This document shows, in pieces, positions 19,386 to 26,760 of a stretch of 43,450 bases of DNA; the stretch's first letter is position 1; each line of letters starts with the position of its first letter. Under the pieces are notes generated by a model, which saw only the letters and a program-made list of their open reading frames with translations, ran no database searches and was not told where the DNA came from. Where the stretch lies: contig JAKOZZ010000061.1 of assembly GCA_029779755.1 (NCBI GenBank), forward strand, positions 1-43,450, given 5' to 3'. Source of the stretch: Pseudomonadota bacterium (GTDB lineage: Bacteria; Pseudomonadota; Gammaproteobacteria; Burkholderiales; Burkholderiaceae_E). The position numbers were made by a program, and so were the translations under genes.

Positions 19386-20354
19386 GTGAAAGCATTCGTT
19401 CTCTCCGATCAGGGCCCGCGCATCGCCGAGGTCGCGACCCCCGTACCCAAGGCCAACGAGGTCCTGATCCGCGTGCGCGCCTGCGGGCTGAACCGGGCCG
19501 ACCTGGGCATGGCGGCCGGTCACAAGCACGGTGCCGCGGGCGGGCCGGGCGCAGTGCTGGGTCTGGAGTGCGCCGGGGAGGTCGTGTCGGTCGGCGCCGA
19601 GGTGCCCGGCCTCAAGGCGGGCGACCGTGTGATGGCGTCCGGCGGCGGCTGCTATGCGGAGTACGCGGTGGCCGACTGGGGGCGTGTGGTCCCCATCCCG
19701 GCCGGCCTGTCGTTCGCACAGGCGGCCGCGCTGCCGGTCGCGCTGCAGACCATGCACGACGCCGTCGTCACCCACGGTGGGGCCGGTGCGGGCAGTGCGG
19801 TGATGATCCAGGGCGCCAGCTCGGGCGTCGGGCTGATGGCGATGCAGATCGCCAAGGCACGCGGCGCGCGCCTGGTGGTCGGCTCGTCGACCAATGCGCA
19901 GCGGCGCGCGCGCCTGGCCGAATTCGGCGCCGACCTGGCGGTGGACTCGGCCGATCCGGGCTGGGTCGACCAGGTGCTGAAGGCCACCGACGGCGCGGGC
20001 GTGGACCTGATCGTCGACCAGGTCTCGGGCGGCGTGATGAACCAGAACATGAAGGCCACGCGCATCCTGGGCCGGATCGTCAACGTCGGGCGCCTCGGCG
20101 GCACGCACAGTGACTTCGACTTCGACCTGCACGCGCTGCGTCGCATCAGCTACATCGGCGTCACGTTCCGCACGCGATCGGTCGAGGAGGTGCGCGAGAT
20201 CAACCGCCGCATGCGCGCCGACCTGTGGCCGATGGTCGAAGCGGGCAAGCTGTCGCTGCCGATCGACCGTACCTTCCCGCTGGATGCCGCCGCCGAAGCG
20301 CTGGCCTACATGCGGGCGAACCAGCACTTCGGGAAGATCGCACTCGAGGTCTGA
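19386..20354 (+). CDS. Zinc-independent quinone oxidoreductase-like (MDR) protein
   Basis: This 322-residue NADPH-dependent medium-chain reductase has a GroES-like N-terminal domain (VLIRVRACGLNRADLGM, VLGLECAGEV) and a Rossmann domain at about 120-260 (VMIQGASSGVGLMAMQIAKARGA). Structural and catalytic zinc cysteines are absent, as in quinone oxidoreductases. The start is GTG at 19386, supported by gagg at 19375-19378 (7 bp away) and by MKAFVL being the usual first residues. The upstream in-frame ATG inside the VOC gene is unlikely. It probably works with the VOC protein in degradation of a small aromatic or carbonyl compound; this is inference from position only. Confidence 0.88.
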   Translation: MKAFVLSDQGPRIAEVATPVPKANEVLIRVRACGLNRADLGMAAGHKHGAAGGPGAVLGLECAGEVVSVGAEVPGLKAGDRVMASGGGCYAEYAVADWGRVVPIPAGLSFAQAAALPVALQTMHDAVVTHGGAGAGSAVMIQGASSGVGLMAMQIAKARGARLVVGSSTNAQRRARLAEFGADLAVDSADPGWVDQVLKATDGAGVDLIVDQVSGGVMNQNMKATRILGRIVNVGRLGGTHSDFDFDLHALRRISYIGVTFRTRSVEEVREINRRMRADLWPMVEAGKLSLPIDRTFPLDAAAEALAYMRANQHFGKIALEV

Positions 20355-20373
20355 GCCGGGCCGCCGGGGCGGG

Positions 20374-21915
20374 TCAGAACGCCCCGACGAACGCCCCCGG
20401 TTCCCAGGGCATGGGCACCGGCCCCGGCCACGCCAGGCGCTCCTCACGGCGCGGATCGAACACCAGCGCACACGGCACGTCGAAGCGCATCGTGGCGCGC
20501 GTGTGCGCATCGAACGCCTGCCAGGCGGGCAGCGCCGGGTGGTCGGGTGCGCCCGTGCGGGCGAATGCGGCCCAGGTCCGGCTCATCACGGCGGCCAGGG
20601 CGAACCGGTCGGGCCGGGTGCCGACGATGGGTGTCGCGTCGAGGGTGTCGAACACGAACGGGATCTCCATCGTGTGCGCCGCCTTGAGCAGCGGCACGTC
20701 GCTCTCCCAGGTGAACCAGTACAGGTGGACGGGGGCGCCGCCCTGCGCGGCCTTGCGCTCGGCGATCTCGATCGACAGCAGGCGGCGGTCTTCGCTGGCG
20801 ATCGACACGAGCAGGTCCCAGGGCGACTCCTCGGGCCGGCAGCGCCGGTGCACGTCGACGATGCGCGCGGTGTCCGGTCCGAACATCGGGCGCAGACGCG
20901 CGTGCAGCCCGTCCATGTCGAGTCGCCCGGCGTCCGGCGTGCGCGCCAGGAACAGCGCCATCTCGTCCTTGGTGGTGCCGATGATCAGCGGCACGTCGCG
21001 CGACAGCGGCGAGGCCGGATCGAACGGATGGGCGGGCAGGTCGTCGCCGTCCACCACCGGCGACATCGTCAGCCAGCGGGCCGTCGCCCCGGCCGGCAGC
21101 AGCGGATCGGTGCCGTGCGCAACGTAGTGGTGCGCAGCCTCGAGCAGCCGGGCGCCGTCGAGCGCGTGCAGCGCCCGCGGGTCGTCGGTGCGCGCGCCGA
21201 TCGAGCGCAGGAACCCGTGCGCGAACCGGGTCGCCAGATCTGGCGGCACGCCCCGCGGATGCGCGCCGCTCTGCACGATGGCGCGGTGGAACAGTCCGCG
21301 TGCCGCCGGCATCCCCATCAGCACGCACACCTTGCGTCCGCCCCCCGATTCGCCGAACACCGTGACCCGGTCGGGGTCGCCGCCGAACCGGGCGATGTGA
21401 TCCCGCACCCAGCGCAGGGCCAGCACGATGTCGAGCATGCCGAGGTTGCCGGAGTCGGCGTAGTCGTCCCCCCACAGCGCCTTCAGGTACAGGAAGCCGA
21501 ATACGCTGAGGCGGTGGTTCAGGCTGACCACCACGACGTCGCCGGCCCGCGCCAGGCGAGCGCCGTCGGTCATGGGCGCGGCGCTCGAGCCGAAGTGGAA
21601 GGCGCCGCCGTGCAGCCACACCATCACCGGCCGCCGTGCGGTCTCGTCGGGGCCCGGGGTCCAGACGTTGAGGTGCAGGCAGTCCTCGTCCATCGGCGCG
21701 CCCGGAGGCAGGAACGGATGGACCACCTGGTGGCAGGCCGCGCCCGGCGTGGTGGCCTCGCGCACGCCCGCCCACGGCGCGACGGCCTGCGGCGCACGGT
21801 GCCGGGCCGCGCCGGTCGGCGGCTGTCCGTACGGGATGCCCTGGAACGCGTGGACCCCGTCGGCGTCGATGCGGCCGCGTACGGTGCCGACGCCGGTCTC
21901 GACGAGGCTGTGCAT
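20374..21915 (-). CDS. Carboxylesterase type B
   Basis: This 513-residue alpha/beta hydrolase matches the carboxylesterase/para-nitrobenzyl esterase family. Visible elements are FQGIPYGQPP, EDCLHLNVWTP, the oxyanion loop VWLHGGAFHFGS (99-110) and the nucleophile elbow VFGESGGGRK with Ser190. The usual text is GESAGG, so Gly replaces Ala after the serine. The acid is likely the Glu in IGTTKDEMALF and the base the His in AAHTMEIPFVF. There is no signal peptide, so it is probably cytoplasmic. The histidine phosphatase gene lies 31 bp upstream on the same strand. Substrate unknown. Confidence 0.9.
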   Translation of the reverse strand: MHSLVETGVGTVRGRIDADGVHAFQGIPYGQPPTGAARHRAPQAVAPWAGVREATTPGAACHQVVHPFLPPGAPMDEDCLHLNVWTPGPDETARRPVMVWLHGGAFHFGSSAAPMTDGARLARAGDVVVVSLNHRLSVFGFLYLKALWGDDYADSGNLGMLDIVLALRWVRDHIARFGGDPDRVTVFGESGGGRKVCVLMGMPAARGLFHRAIVQSGAHPRGVPPDLATRFAHGFLRSIGARTDDPRALHALDGARLLEAAHHYVAHGTDPLLPAGATARWLTMSPVVDGDDLPAHPFDPASPLSRDVPLIIGTTKDEMALFLARTPDAGRLDMDGLHARLRPMFGPDTARIVDVHRRCRPEESPWDLLVSIASEDRRLLSIEIAERKAAQGGAPVHLYWFTWESDVPLLKAAHTMEIPFVFDTLDATPIVGTRPDRFALAAVMSRTWAAFARTGAPDHPALPAWQAFDAHTRATMRFDVPCALVFDPRREERLAWPGPVPMPWEPGAFVGAF

Positions 21916-21946
21916 GGTGCCGGACCTGGCGTCGTGTGCGCCGGCG

Positions 21947-22561
21947 TCAGCCGCCGGACAGGCTTCGACCGTCTTCGCCCGTCTCGGCGTCGAGATGGGC
22001 GACGCAGTCGAGCAGGCTCACGACGAAGGGCTCGGTGGGCGTCACCACGGTGATCGAGGTGTTGCCGATGCGCTCCGGCGGCGGCACGCCTTCGGGCAGG
22101 CGAAGGCGGCGGTTCAGCAGCGAGCGGATCACCAGCCCGTGGGTGACCACGATCAGGTCGCCGGTCAGCCCCGCGCGCAGGCGGGTGACGAGCTCCAGGG
22201 CGCGGTCGACGCGGGCGTGGAACACCGGCATCGACTCGCCGCCGGGCGGTGCGTCCTCCATCGTGATCGCGTCGAAGCCGAGCGCGTCGTAGGGCTTGCC
22301 GCGCAGGTCGCCGAAGTTGCGCTCGTGCAGCAGTTCGGTGGACTCCACCGGCAGGCCGCTGGCCTGCGCGATCGCCTGCGCGGTCAGGGCGGCGCGCGGC
22401 AGGTCGCTGCTCAGGATGGCGGCCGGTTTGCGCTCGGCCAGGCGCCGGGCGACCGCACGCGCCTGGGCCATGCCGCGTTCGCTCAGCCCGGTGGACGGCG
22501 GCTGGAGCACGCGGGCGACGTTCAGCGGGGTTTCGCCGTGTCGGACGAGGATGATCGACAT
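21947..22561 (-). CDS. Histidine phosphatase family protein (phosphoglycerate-mutase-like)
   Basis: This 204-residue protein has the catalytic LVRHGET (His8) near the N-terminus, a second Arg/Glu region (LLHERNFGDLRG), and the second histidine in VTHGLVIR. These features define the branch-2-like phosphatases, which include phosphatases of cobalamin or sugar phosphate pathways; the substrate is not predictable. It has the usual length (about 200). It lies upstream of the carboxylesterase and probably shares its transcript. Confidence 0.88.
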   Translation of the reverse strand: MSIILVRHGETPLNVARVLQPPSTGLSERGMAQARAVARRLAERKPAAILSSDLPRAALTAQAIAQASGLPVESTELLHERNFGDLRGKPYDALGFDAITMEDAPPGGESMPVFHARVDRALELVTRLRAGLTGDLIVVTHGLVIRSLLNRRLRLPEGVPPPERIGNTSITVVTPTEPFVVSLLDCVAHLDAETGEDGRSLSGG

Positions 22562-22676
22562 CGCGGAGATCCGTGGGTAGCAGGGGAGCGCAAGCGTAGC
22601 ACTCCCGAGTGGCGGCGCGTTGCTCGTGCCGGTGGCCCGCCGCGGCGGCGCGTTCCGCGCTACGCGGCCCGCACTG

Positions 22677-22760
22677 AGCTGTTCGGACTCAGCAGCCCGG
22701 ACGCAGCAGCCCGGACGCTGCGGTCCGGACCAAGCGGTCCGGACTCTGCGGTCCGGACTA
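22677..22760. repeat. Six 14-bp tandem repeats with a palindromic core, carrying a stop codon
   Basis: Six head-to-tail units of 14 bp follow the pattern NgcggtccggacNN, with the left copies more degenerate. The core GTCCGGAC is self-complementary and one unit contains the 10-bp palindrome GGTCCGGACC. The TAG stop of the PEP-CTERM gene lies in the last unit. The period is not a multiple of three. The array fills the left part of the 196-bp gap before the phosphatase gene; no gene is seen there. Confidence 0.88.
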
Positions 22761-23411
22761 AGCGGCCTCCGCGCTCGTGGTGCGCTCTGCGCGCCGGCGC
22801 TGGCGAGGAGCGATGCCGACGAGCCCGAGGCCGATCAGCGCCAGCGTCACCGGTTCGGGGACGCCGCCGATCGGGGGCTGCACGATCGAGAACTGGATGA
22901 TCGAGAAGCCGGCATGCGGATCGAAGTAGGCGTCGGTGGGCGTTCCGCGCAGGAACGCGGTCACGGCCTCCAGACTGACGGCATCCCCGGCGTGCGCCTC
23001 CTGCATCTTCACCGGCAGAACGCCGTGGCTGAGGTAGCCGGGGCTGGACGCTGAGAACACCTCGGAGTACGAGCGGTTCAGGCTCGACGCCGCGAATGCG
23101 CCGTTGGTGAACATGACGATGTCCCAGCGGTCGTCCTTGTCGCGCTCCGTGATGCCCAGCACGAGCGCCCGTTCGGCGTCGAAGCCGACCTGGTGGGTGA
23201 GCTGGAAGGTGCCGGAGGGCTGCAGCGTGACCGGCGACAGGAACACGTCGTCCTGGCCGGCGCCGCGCGCATACATGACCAGATGGGTGACCGGATAGCG
23301 TTCCGGCGCGTTCAGCCAGAAGTTGTACGTGAGCGCCTCGGCCGCGGCCGGACGGCCGAGCGTCAGGGCCGCCAGGGCGGCGAAGAGGGACATCAGGCCG
23401 CGCATCGTCAT
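22758..23411 (-). CDS. PEP-CTERM sorting-domain protein
   Basis: This 217-residue exported protein has a signal peptide (residues 1-24, ending RPAAAEA), a soluble domain of about 160 residues that I do not recognise, and a typical PEP-CTERM tail at about 183-208. The tail is VPEPVTLALIGLGLVG, a hydrophobic helix, and the basic cluster APRQRRR. In such systems an exosortase cuts at the tail, and substrates often go to the cell surface or the exopolysaccharide. No exosortase gene is in the window. After the basic cluster the tail continues for about 9 residues, which is longer than usual, and the stop codon lies in a 14-bp repeat array. The ATG at 23405 is an alternative start. Confidence 0.85.
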   Translation of the reverse strand: MTMRGLMSLFAALAALTLGRPAAAEALTYNFWLNAPERYPVTHLVMYARGAGQDDVFLSPVTLQPSGTFQLTHQVGFDAERALVLGITERDKDDRWDIVMFTNGAFAASSLNRSYSEVFSASSPGYLSHGVLPVKMQEAHAGDAVSLEAVTAFLRGTPTDAYFDPHAGFSIIQFSIVQPPIGGVPEPVTLALIGLGLVGIAPRQRRRAERTTSAEAA

Positions 23412-23723
23412 GTGGTTCTCCCGTTCGGTCGGTGCATGCTCGGCGCAGGATGTCGTCCGAGTCGGCCGGGAGGCGCATTCAATAAGCGTGCCCGTTGCCG
23501 GAGAGCCGCGTGCGGCGCGCTTCTCCAGGGGGTTGCCCAGGCGGGCGCAGGGGCGCTGTCAAGATTCCCGACGCCGCGCCCCGGTGCCCGATACCCCGGT
23601 TGGTACGCAGCGATCAGGTTGCGATCAGGTTGCGATCAGGTTGCGATCAGGTTGCGATCAGGTTGCGATCAGGCAGCGATCAGGCGGCGATCAGGTTGCG
23701 ATCAGGCAGCGATCAGGCGGCGA
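23412..23723. other. 312-bp intergenic region: PEP-CTERM promoter side and most of the 11-bp repeat array
   Basis: No convincing gene is seen. The right part (23608-23723) is tandem repeat. The left part must hold the PEP-CTERM promoter (minus strand) but I see no clear consensus boxes. All three plus-strand frames are open through the array only because of its composition. Confidence 0.7.
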
Positions 23724-23728
23724 TCAGG
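23608..23728. repeat. Eleven 11-bp tandem repeats, carrying a stop codon
   Basis: Eleven complete units of NNgcgatcagg run without interruption, with NN being tt, ca or cg; a degenerate twelfth copy continues to 23739. The TGA stop of the response-regulator gene lies in the last full unit. Each unit has GATC, a Dam-type site. The period equals about one DNA helical turn, so all units face the same side. Confidence 0.93.
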
Positions 23729-25349
23729 CCGCCGTCAGGGTGCGCGAGGTGCGCGCGTCCTCGGCGATGCCCGCAAGCGCGACCTGCACGCCGTCGGGGC
23801 AGTGGCGCTCGCGCAGGTCTCGCGCCTGCTCGATCAGTGCGATCGACTCCGCGCTCAGGCGTGCGCGGTGCTTCTGCGACAGGCTGTCGGCAAGGTGGAA
23901 CAGGCGCGCATTGAGCGTGCGGCGCGCCACCTCGGTCAGCTGCCGGACGGCGCCGTCGGCATCGCCCTTCAGCAGGCGCGACATCGCCTCGTTGGCGAGC
24001 TGGTTCACGCGGTGGTGCTCGGCCTCGATGATGCCCACGTATTCCTTCATGCTGCGCGCGGCACCCGCCAGCAGGTCGCTGGCGGTCTTGCTGGTGCAGT
24101 GCCGGCGGGCGGCGGCCTCGACCCAGCCCGCGGCGTCGGGCAGCTTCACTTCGCGCGAGGCGACGCGCGACAGCAGCGAGACCAGGTTGCGCGCCGCCTC
24201 GAAGTCGAAGTCGGGTTCGCCGAGCCAGGACTCGAGGCCCTTCAGGCGGCCCACCACTTCGAGCAGTTCCTTGCGCACGAGCAGCCGGCAGATCCCCGCC
24301 AGCTCGATCATGCGCTGCAGGCGCGGGTTGTCGGGATCGCGGTCGGCGGCGAACTGCAGCGAGGTCGTGAGCCGTTCGAGGTCCTTGCCCTGCAGTCCCC
24401 GGTCGACGCCGAGGAACACCAGCATCATCACCGTCTGCAGGTCGAACACGCGCGATCCGGGGCCGCGACGGTAGGCCTTGGCCAGCGCCGCGTCGGCCTC
24501 GGGGCCGTCGCCGATGTAGAAGGCGAGCGCGCCGAGCCGCTGCAGTCGCGCGAGGTTGGTCGGCGTGGCCTGCACGGCCAGCCGCAGCGCGCGCAGGGTC
24601 TCGCCCAGCGCGCCGTCCTCGAAATGGATGCGGGCGAGCAGGTCGTAGGCGTCGGCGTAGGCGCTCGCGCCCGACACGAGCTCCTCGAGCGCGACCTTGG
24701 CCTGCGCGACGTCGCCCTTCAGGTACGACAGCTGCGCCAGGCCGAACTTCGCCCAGGGTGCGCCCTTGGCGCGCGCGGCGAGGTCGTAGAACTGGCGCGC
24801 GTTGTCGTGGCGCTCCAGGTGCACGCACAGCTCGGCGCCGACGCGCGCGGCCTGCAGCCAGTGGCCTTCCATGCGGCGCACGATGCCGGCGCACTGCGCC
24901 AGCGCGGCCTCGTATTCGCCGGCCTCCATCTTGTCGTACACGGGCAGCAGCGCGAGCTTCTTGTTCAGCGCCTTCTGCAGCCGATCCTCGAGGGTCAGCG
25001 GCTTGAACGGCTTGAGCAGGTAGTCGTCGGGCGCGTTCTCCACCACCTCGGCGACCTTGTCGTAGGTGGCTTCGCCGGTGACCATGAAGAACACGGTCCG
25101 GTAGGGGATCATCCGCGTGTAGCGGATCTCGTCGAGCAGGTCCTGTCCGGTCTCGTCGCCTGCGAAGTGGTACTCGCACAGGATGACGTCGTACTGGTTG
25201 TCCTGCAGGTTGATGCGTGCCTGCTGCGGCCCGCTCACGCCCTTGATCTGCTGGATCCCGACGTCGCGCAGCACCGACGACAGCGTCATGCGCGAGGTCG
25301 GGCTGTCGTCGATGATCAGGGCCCTCAGTTCGGAGAATTCGCTGTTCAT
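23724..25349 (-). CDS. Response-regulator receiver fused to TPR-like helical repeats
   Basis: This 541-residue protein has a receiver domain at about 8-125 followed by helical TPR-like repeats (about 130-400) and a C-terminal helical part. The receiver keeps the acidic pair (D14, D15 in LIIDDSP), the Thr (MVTGE, T91) and the Lys (LLKPFKP, K113). The phosphoacceptor position reads ILCEYHF with Glu59 instead of Asp. There is no DNA-binding or enzymatic output domain, so it probably signals by protein-protein contact. The start ATG at 25349 gives the usual receiver beginning. The stop codon lies inside an 11-bp repeat array. It follows the FemAB-like gene on the same strand after about 170 bp. 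Partner kinase unknown. Confidence 0.87.
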   Translation of the reverse strand: MNSEFSELRALIIDDSPTSRMTLSSVLRDVGIQQIKGVSGPQQARINLQDNQYDVILCEYHFAGDETGQDLLDEIRYTRMIPYRTVFFMVTGEATYDKVAEVVENAPDDYLLKPFKPLTLEDRLQKALNKKLALLPVYDKMEAGEYEAALAQCAGIVRRMEGHWLQAARVGAELCVHLERHDNARQFYDLAARAKGAPWAKFGLAQLSYLKGDVAQAKVALEELVSGASAYADAYDLLARIHFEDGALGETLRALRLAVQATPTNLARLQRLGALAFYIGDGPEADAALAKAYRRGPGSRVFDLQTVMMLVFLGVDRGLQGKDLERLTTSLQFAADRDPDNPRLQRMIELAGICRLLVRKELLEVVGRLKGLESWLGEPDFDFEAARNLVSLLSRVASREVKLPDAAGWVEAAARRHCTSKTASDLLAGAARSMKEYVGIIEAEHHRVNQLANEAMSRLLKGDADGAVRQLTEVARRTLNARLFHLADSLSQKHRARLSAESIALIEQARDLRERHCPDGVQVALAGIAEDARTSRTLTAA

Positions 25350-25519
25350 CTGCGCTGCCAGGCGGGTGTCGAGTGCATCGGTTGTGGGGCTCGGCGGGCG
25401 GCCCGCGAGGGCGGATCGACCCGAATGTCCTCGATCATCGGGCGGTCCGGGGCCGGACGGCGTGTGGAAGTGCGGTGCAATCGCCGGGCTTTTCCGCCGG
25501 GCACGCGCCGGCGCGCGCG

Positions 25520-26440
25520 TCACCAGTAGGTGCCTGCCAGCGTGACCACGGCGCCGCCGGTGCCGATCTTGAACCGCGCGATCCCGGCGCCGCGTTCGGT
25601 GTCGACGCCGCCCAGGTCGAGGCGCCGCAGGCCGCGTTCGCGCAGCGCGCCGATCGCGTGCCACAGCAGCAGGTTGTGCGCGCCGAGGCGGCGGCCTTCC
25701 TCGCTCGACCAGCCGACGTGGTAGGTGGCCGCGTCGCCATGCACGAGGAACAGCATGCCGGCCTGCGCGTCGCGGCCGAGATCGGCGCGCAGGTGCAGCA
25801 GTGCGGCGGCCGGGTCGGGGCAGGCGGCCTGGTAGGCGGCGACGAACGCCAGCGGCAGGCCGCGGTACGTCTTGCGGTCGCGCTGCGCGGCCTCGCGCTC
25901 GAGCAGCCAGCCGTACTGCGCGGGCTTCGTGCCGCCGCGCTGCACCTTCAGTGCCGATCGCTCGGCCGACGCCAGCCGGTTGCGCCAGTTGCCGGTGAGG
26001 TCGGCGCGCAGCTGATCGAGCGGACGCGTGAGGTCGATCAGCACCGTCGAGTAGCCGGTCATCACGCGATATCGGCCGGCGCTGCCGGCGGTCTCCGAGG
26101 CCGGCTCGTCGGGCGAGCACAGGACGACGCGCGGCCTGCGCACGGGGAAGGACTGCCGGATCGCACGCACGGCCGACGAACGCCCGGCCGCATCGAGCGG
26201 CGCCAGCCAGACCGGGCCGCGCGTGCACAGCGCGACCTCGACGACGAGGCCCACGCGCCGGCTCATGAACTGGGCGAGTGCCACCGGCGCGCCGTCGTGC
26301 GTCACCACGGCGCGCAGGCAGCGGGTCGTGCCGGACTGCAGCGCCGCACCGTACGACCAGTGCTGCTGCAGTGCGCCGGCTGCGCTACGATGCAGCGCAT
26401 CCCAGGCGCCGCGCTCGGGTGGGTTCCAGAGGACCTGCAT
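25520..26440 (-). CDS. FemAB-like GNAT-fold acyltransferase
   Basis: This 306-residue protein resembles the Acetyltransf_6/FemAB group, with two GNAT-like halves. The second half is clearer (GMLFLVHGDAATYHVGWSS, then NLLLWHAIGALRERGLRRLDLGG and the closing RFKIGTGG). Relatives attach amino acids or acyl groups to cell-wall or surface polymers, and some are found with exosortase/PEP-CTERM loci. The PEP-CTERM gene is only two genes away, but a link is only a guess. The ATG at 26440 was chosen because conserved sequence starts there (WNPPERGAW); upstream in-frame sequence is Arg/Gly-rich. Confidence 0.75.
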   Translation of the reverse strand: MQVLWNPPERGAWDALHRSAAGALQQHWSYGAALQSGTTRCLRAVVTHDGAPVALAQFMSRRVGLVVEVALCTRGPVWLAPLDAAGRSSAVRAIRQSFPVRRPRVVLCSPDEPASETAGSAGRYRVMTGYSTVLIDLTRPLDQLRADLTGNWRNRLASAERSALKVQRGGTKPAQYGWLLEREAAQRDRKTYRGLPLAFVAAYQAACPDPAAALLHLRADLGRDAQAGMLFLVHGDAATYHVGWSSEEGRRLGAHNLLLWHAIGALRERGLRRLDLGGVDTERGAGIARFKIGTGGAVVTLAGTYW

Positions 26441-26517
26441 CGGGCGAGTGTACGGTGCCCGCCCGGACGCCGCGACCCGGCGACGTCCGCCCACCACACC
26501 CAGCGACACAGGACACG

Positions 26518-26697
26518 ATGAAGCGCAAGGTCGAGACCGTGATGGGCCACACCCTGCCGGAGCCGCGGATCACGGCAACGGCGATCTGGCTGATCCTGCT
26601 GTGGGTGGCGCTGCCCGTGCTGCTGGTGGGCGCGCTGCTCGATGCGCTGGTGCAGCTGGTGTTCGGCGTGTGCACCGGGCTGTGGTGCTTCGTCTGA
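26518..26697 (+). CDS. Small membrane protein (59 residues)
   Basis: The frame starts with MKRKVETVMGH and has a long hydrophobic stretch (about 20-58), enough for one long or two short helices with a tight LLDALVQ turn. A basic N-terminus suggests it faces the cytoplasm. It is preceded by acaggacacg (weak ribosome-binding site). It lies between the divergently read FemAB-like gene and the Baeyer-Villiger monooxygenase gene. I do not recognise the family. The coding call rests on the clean hydrophobic pattern and the free 60-codon space. Confidence 0.6.
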   Translation: MKRKVETVMGHTLPEPRITATAIWLILLWVALPVLLVGALLDALVQLVFGVCTGLWCFV

Positions 26698-26760
26698 CGT
26701 GCGCGGCGACTGCGGCAGAATGCGCTGAACCCATTCAACAATGACCGTGGAGTGAGACCA

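Noticed and set aside
23608-23728. CRISPR-like array
   Set aside because: Units are contiguous 11-mers without spacers, and no cas gene is present.
23193-25529. Very long plus-strand open frame running through the 11-bp array and across the response-regulator gene
   Set aside because: It is antisense to a clear receiver-TPR gene and is Arg/Gln/His-rich without any family pattern. The 11-bp repeat simply has no stop codon on that strand in any frame.
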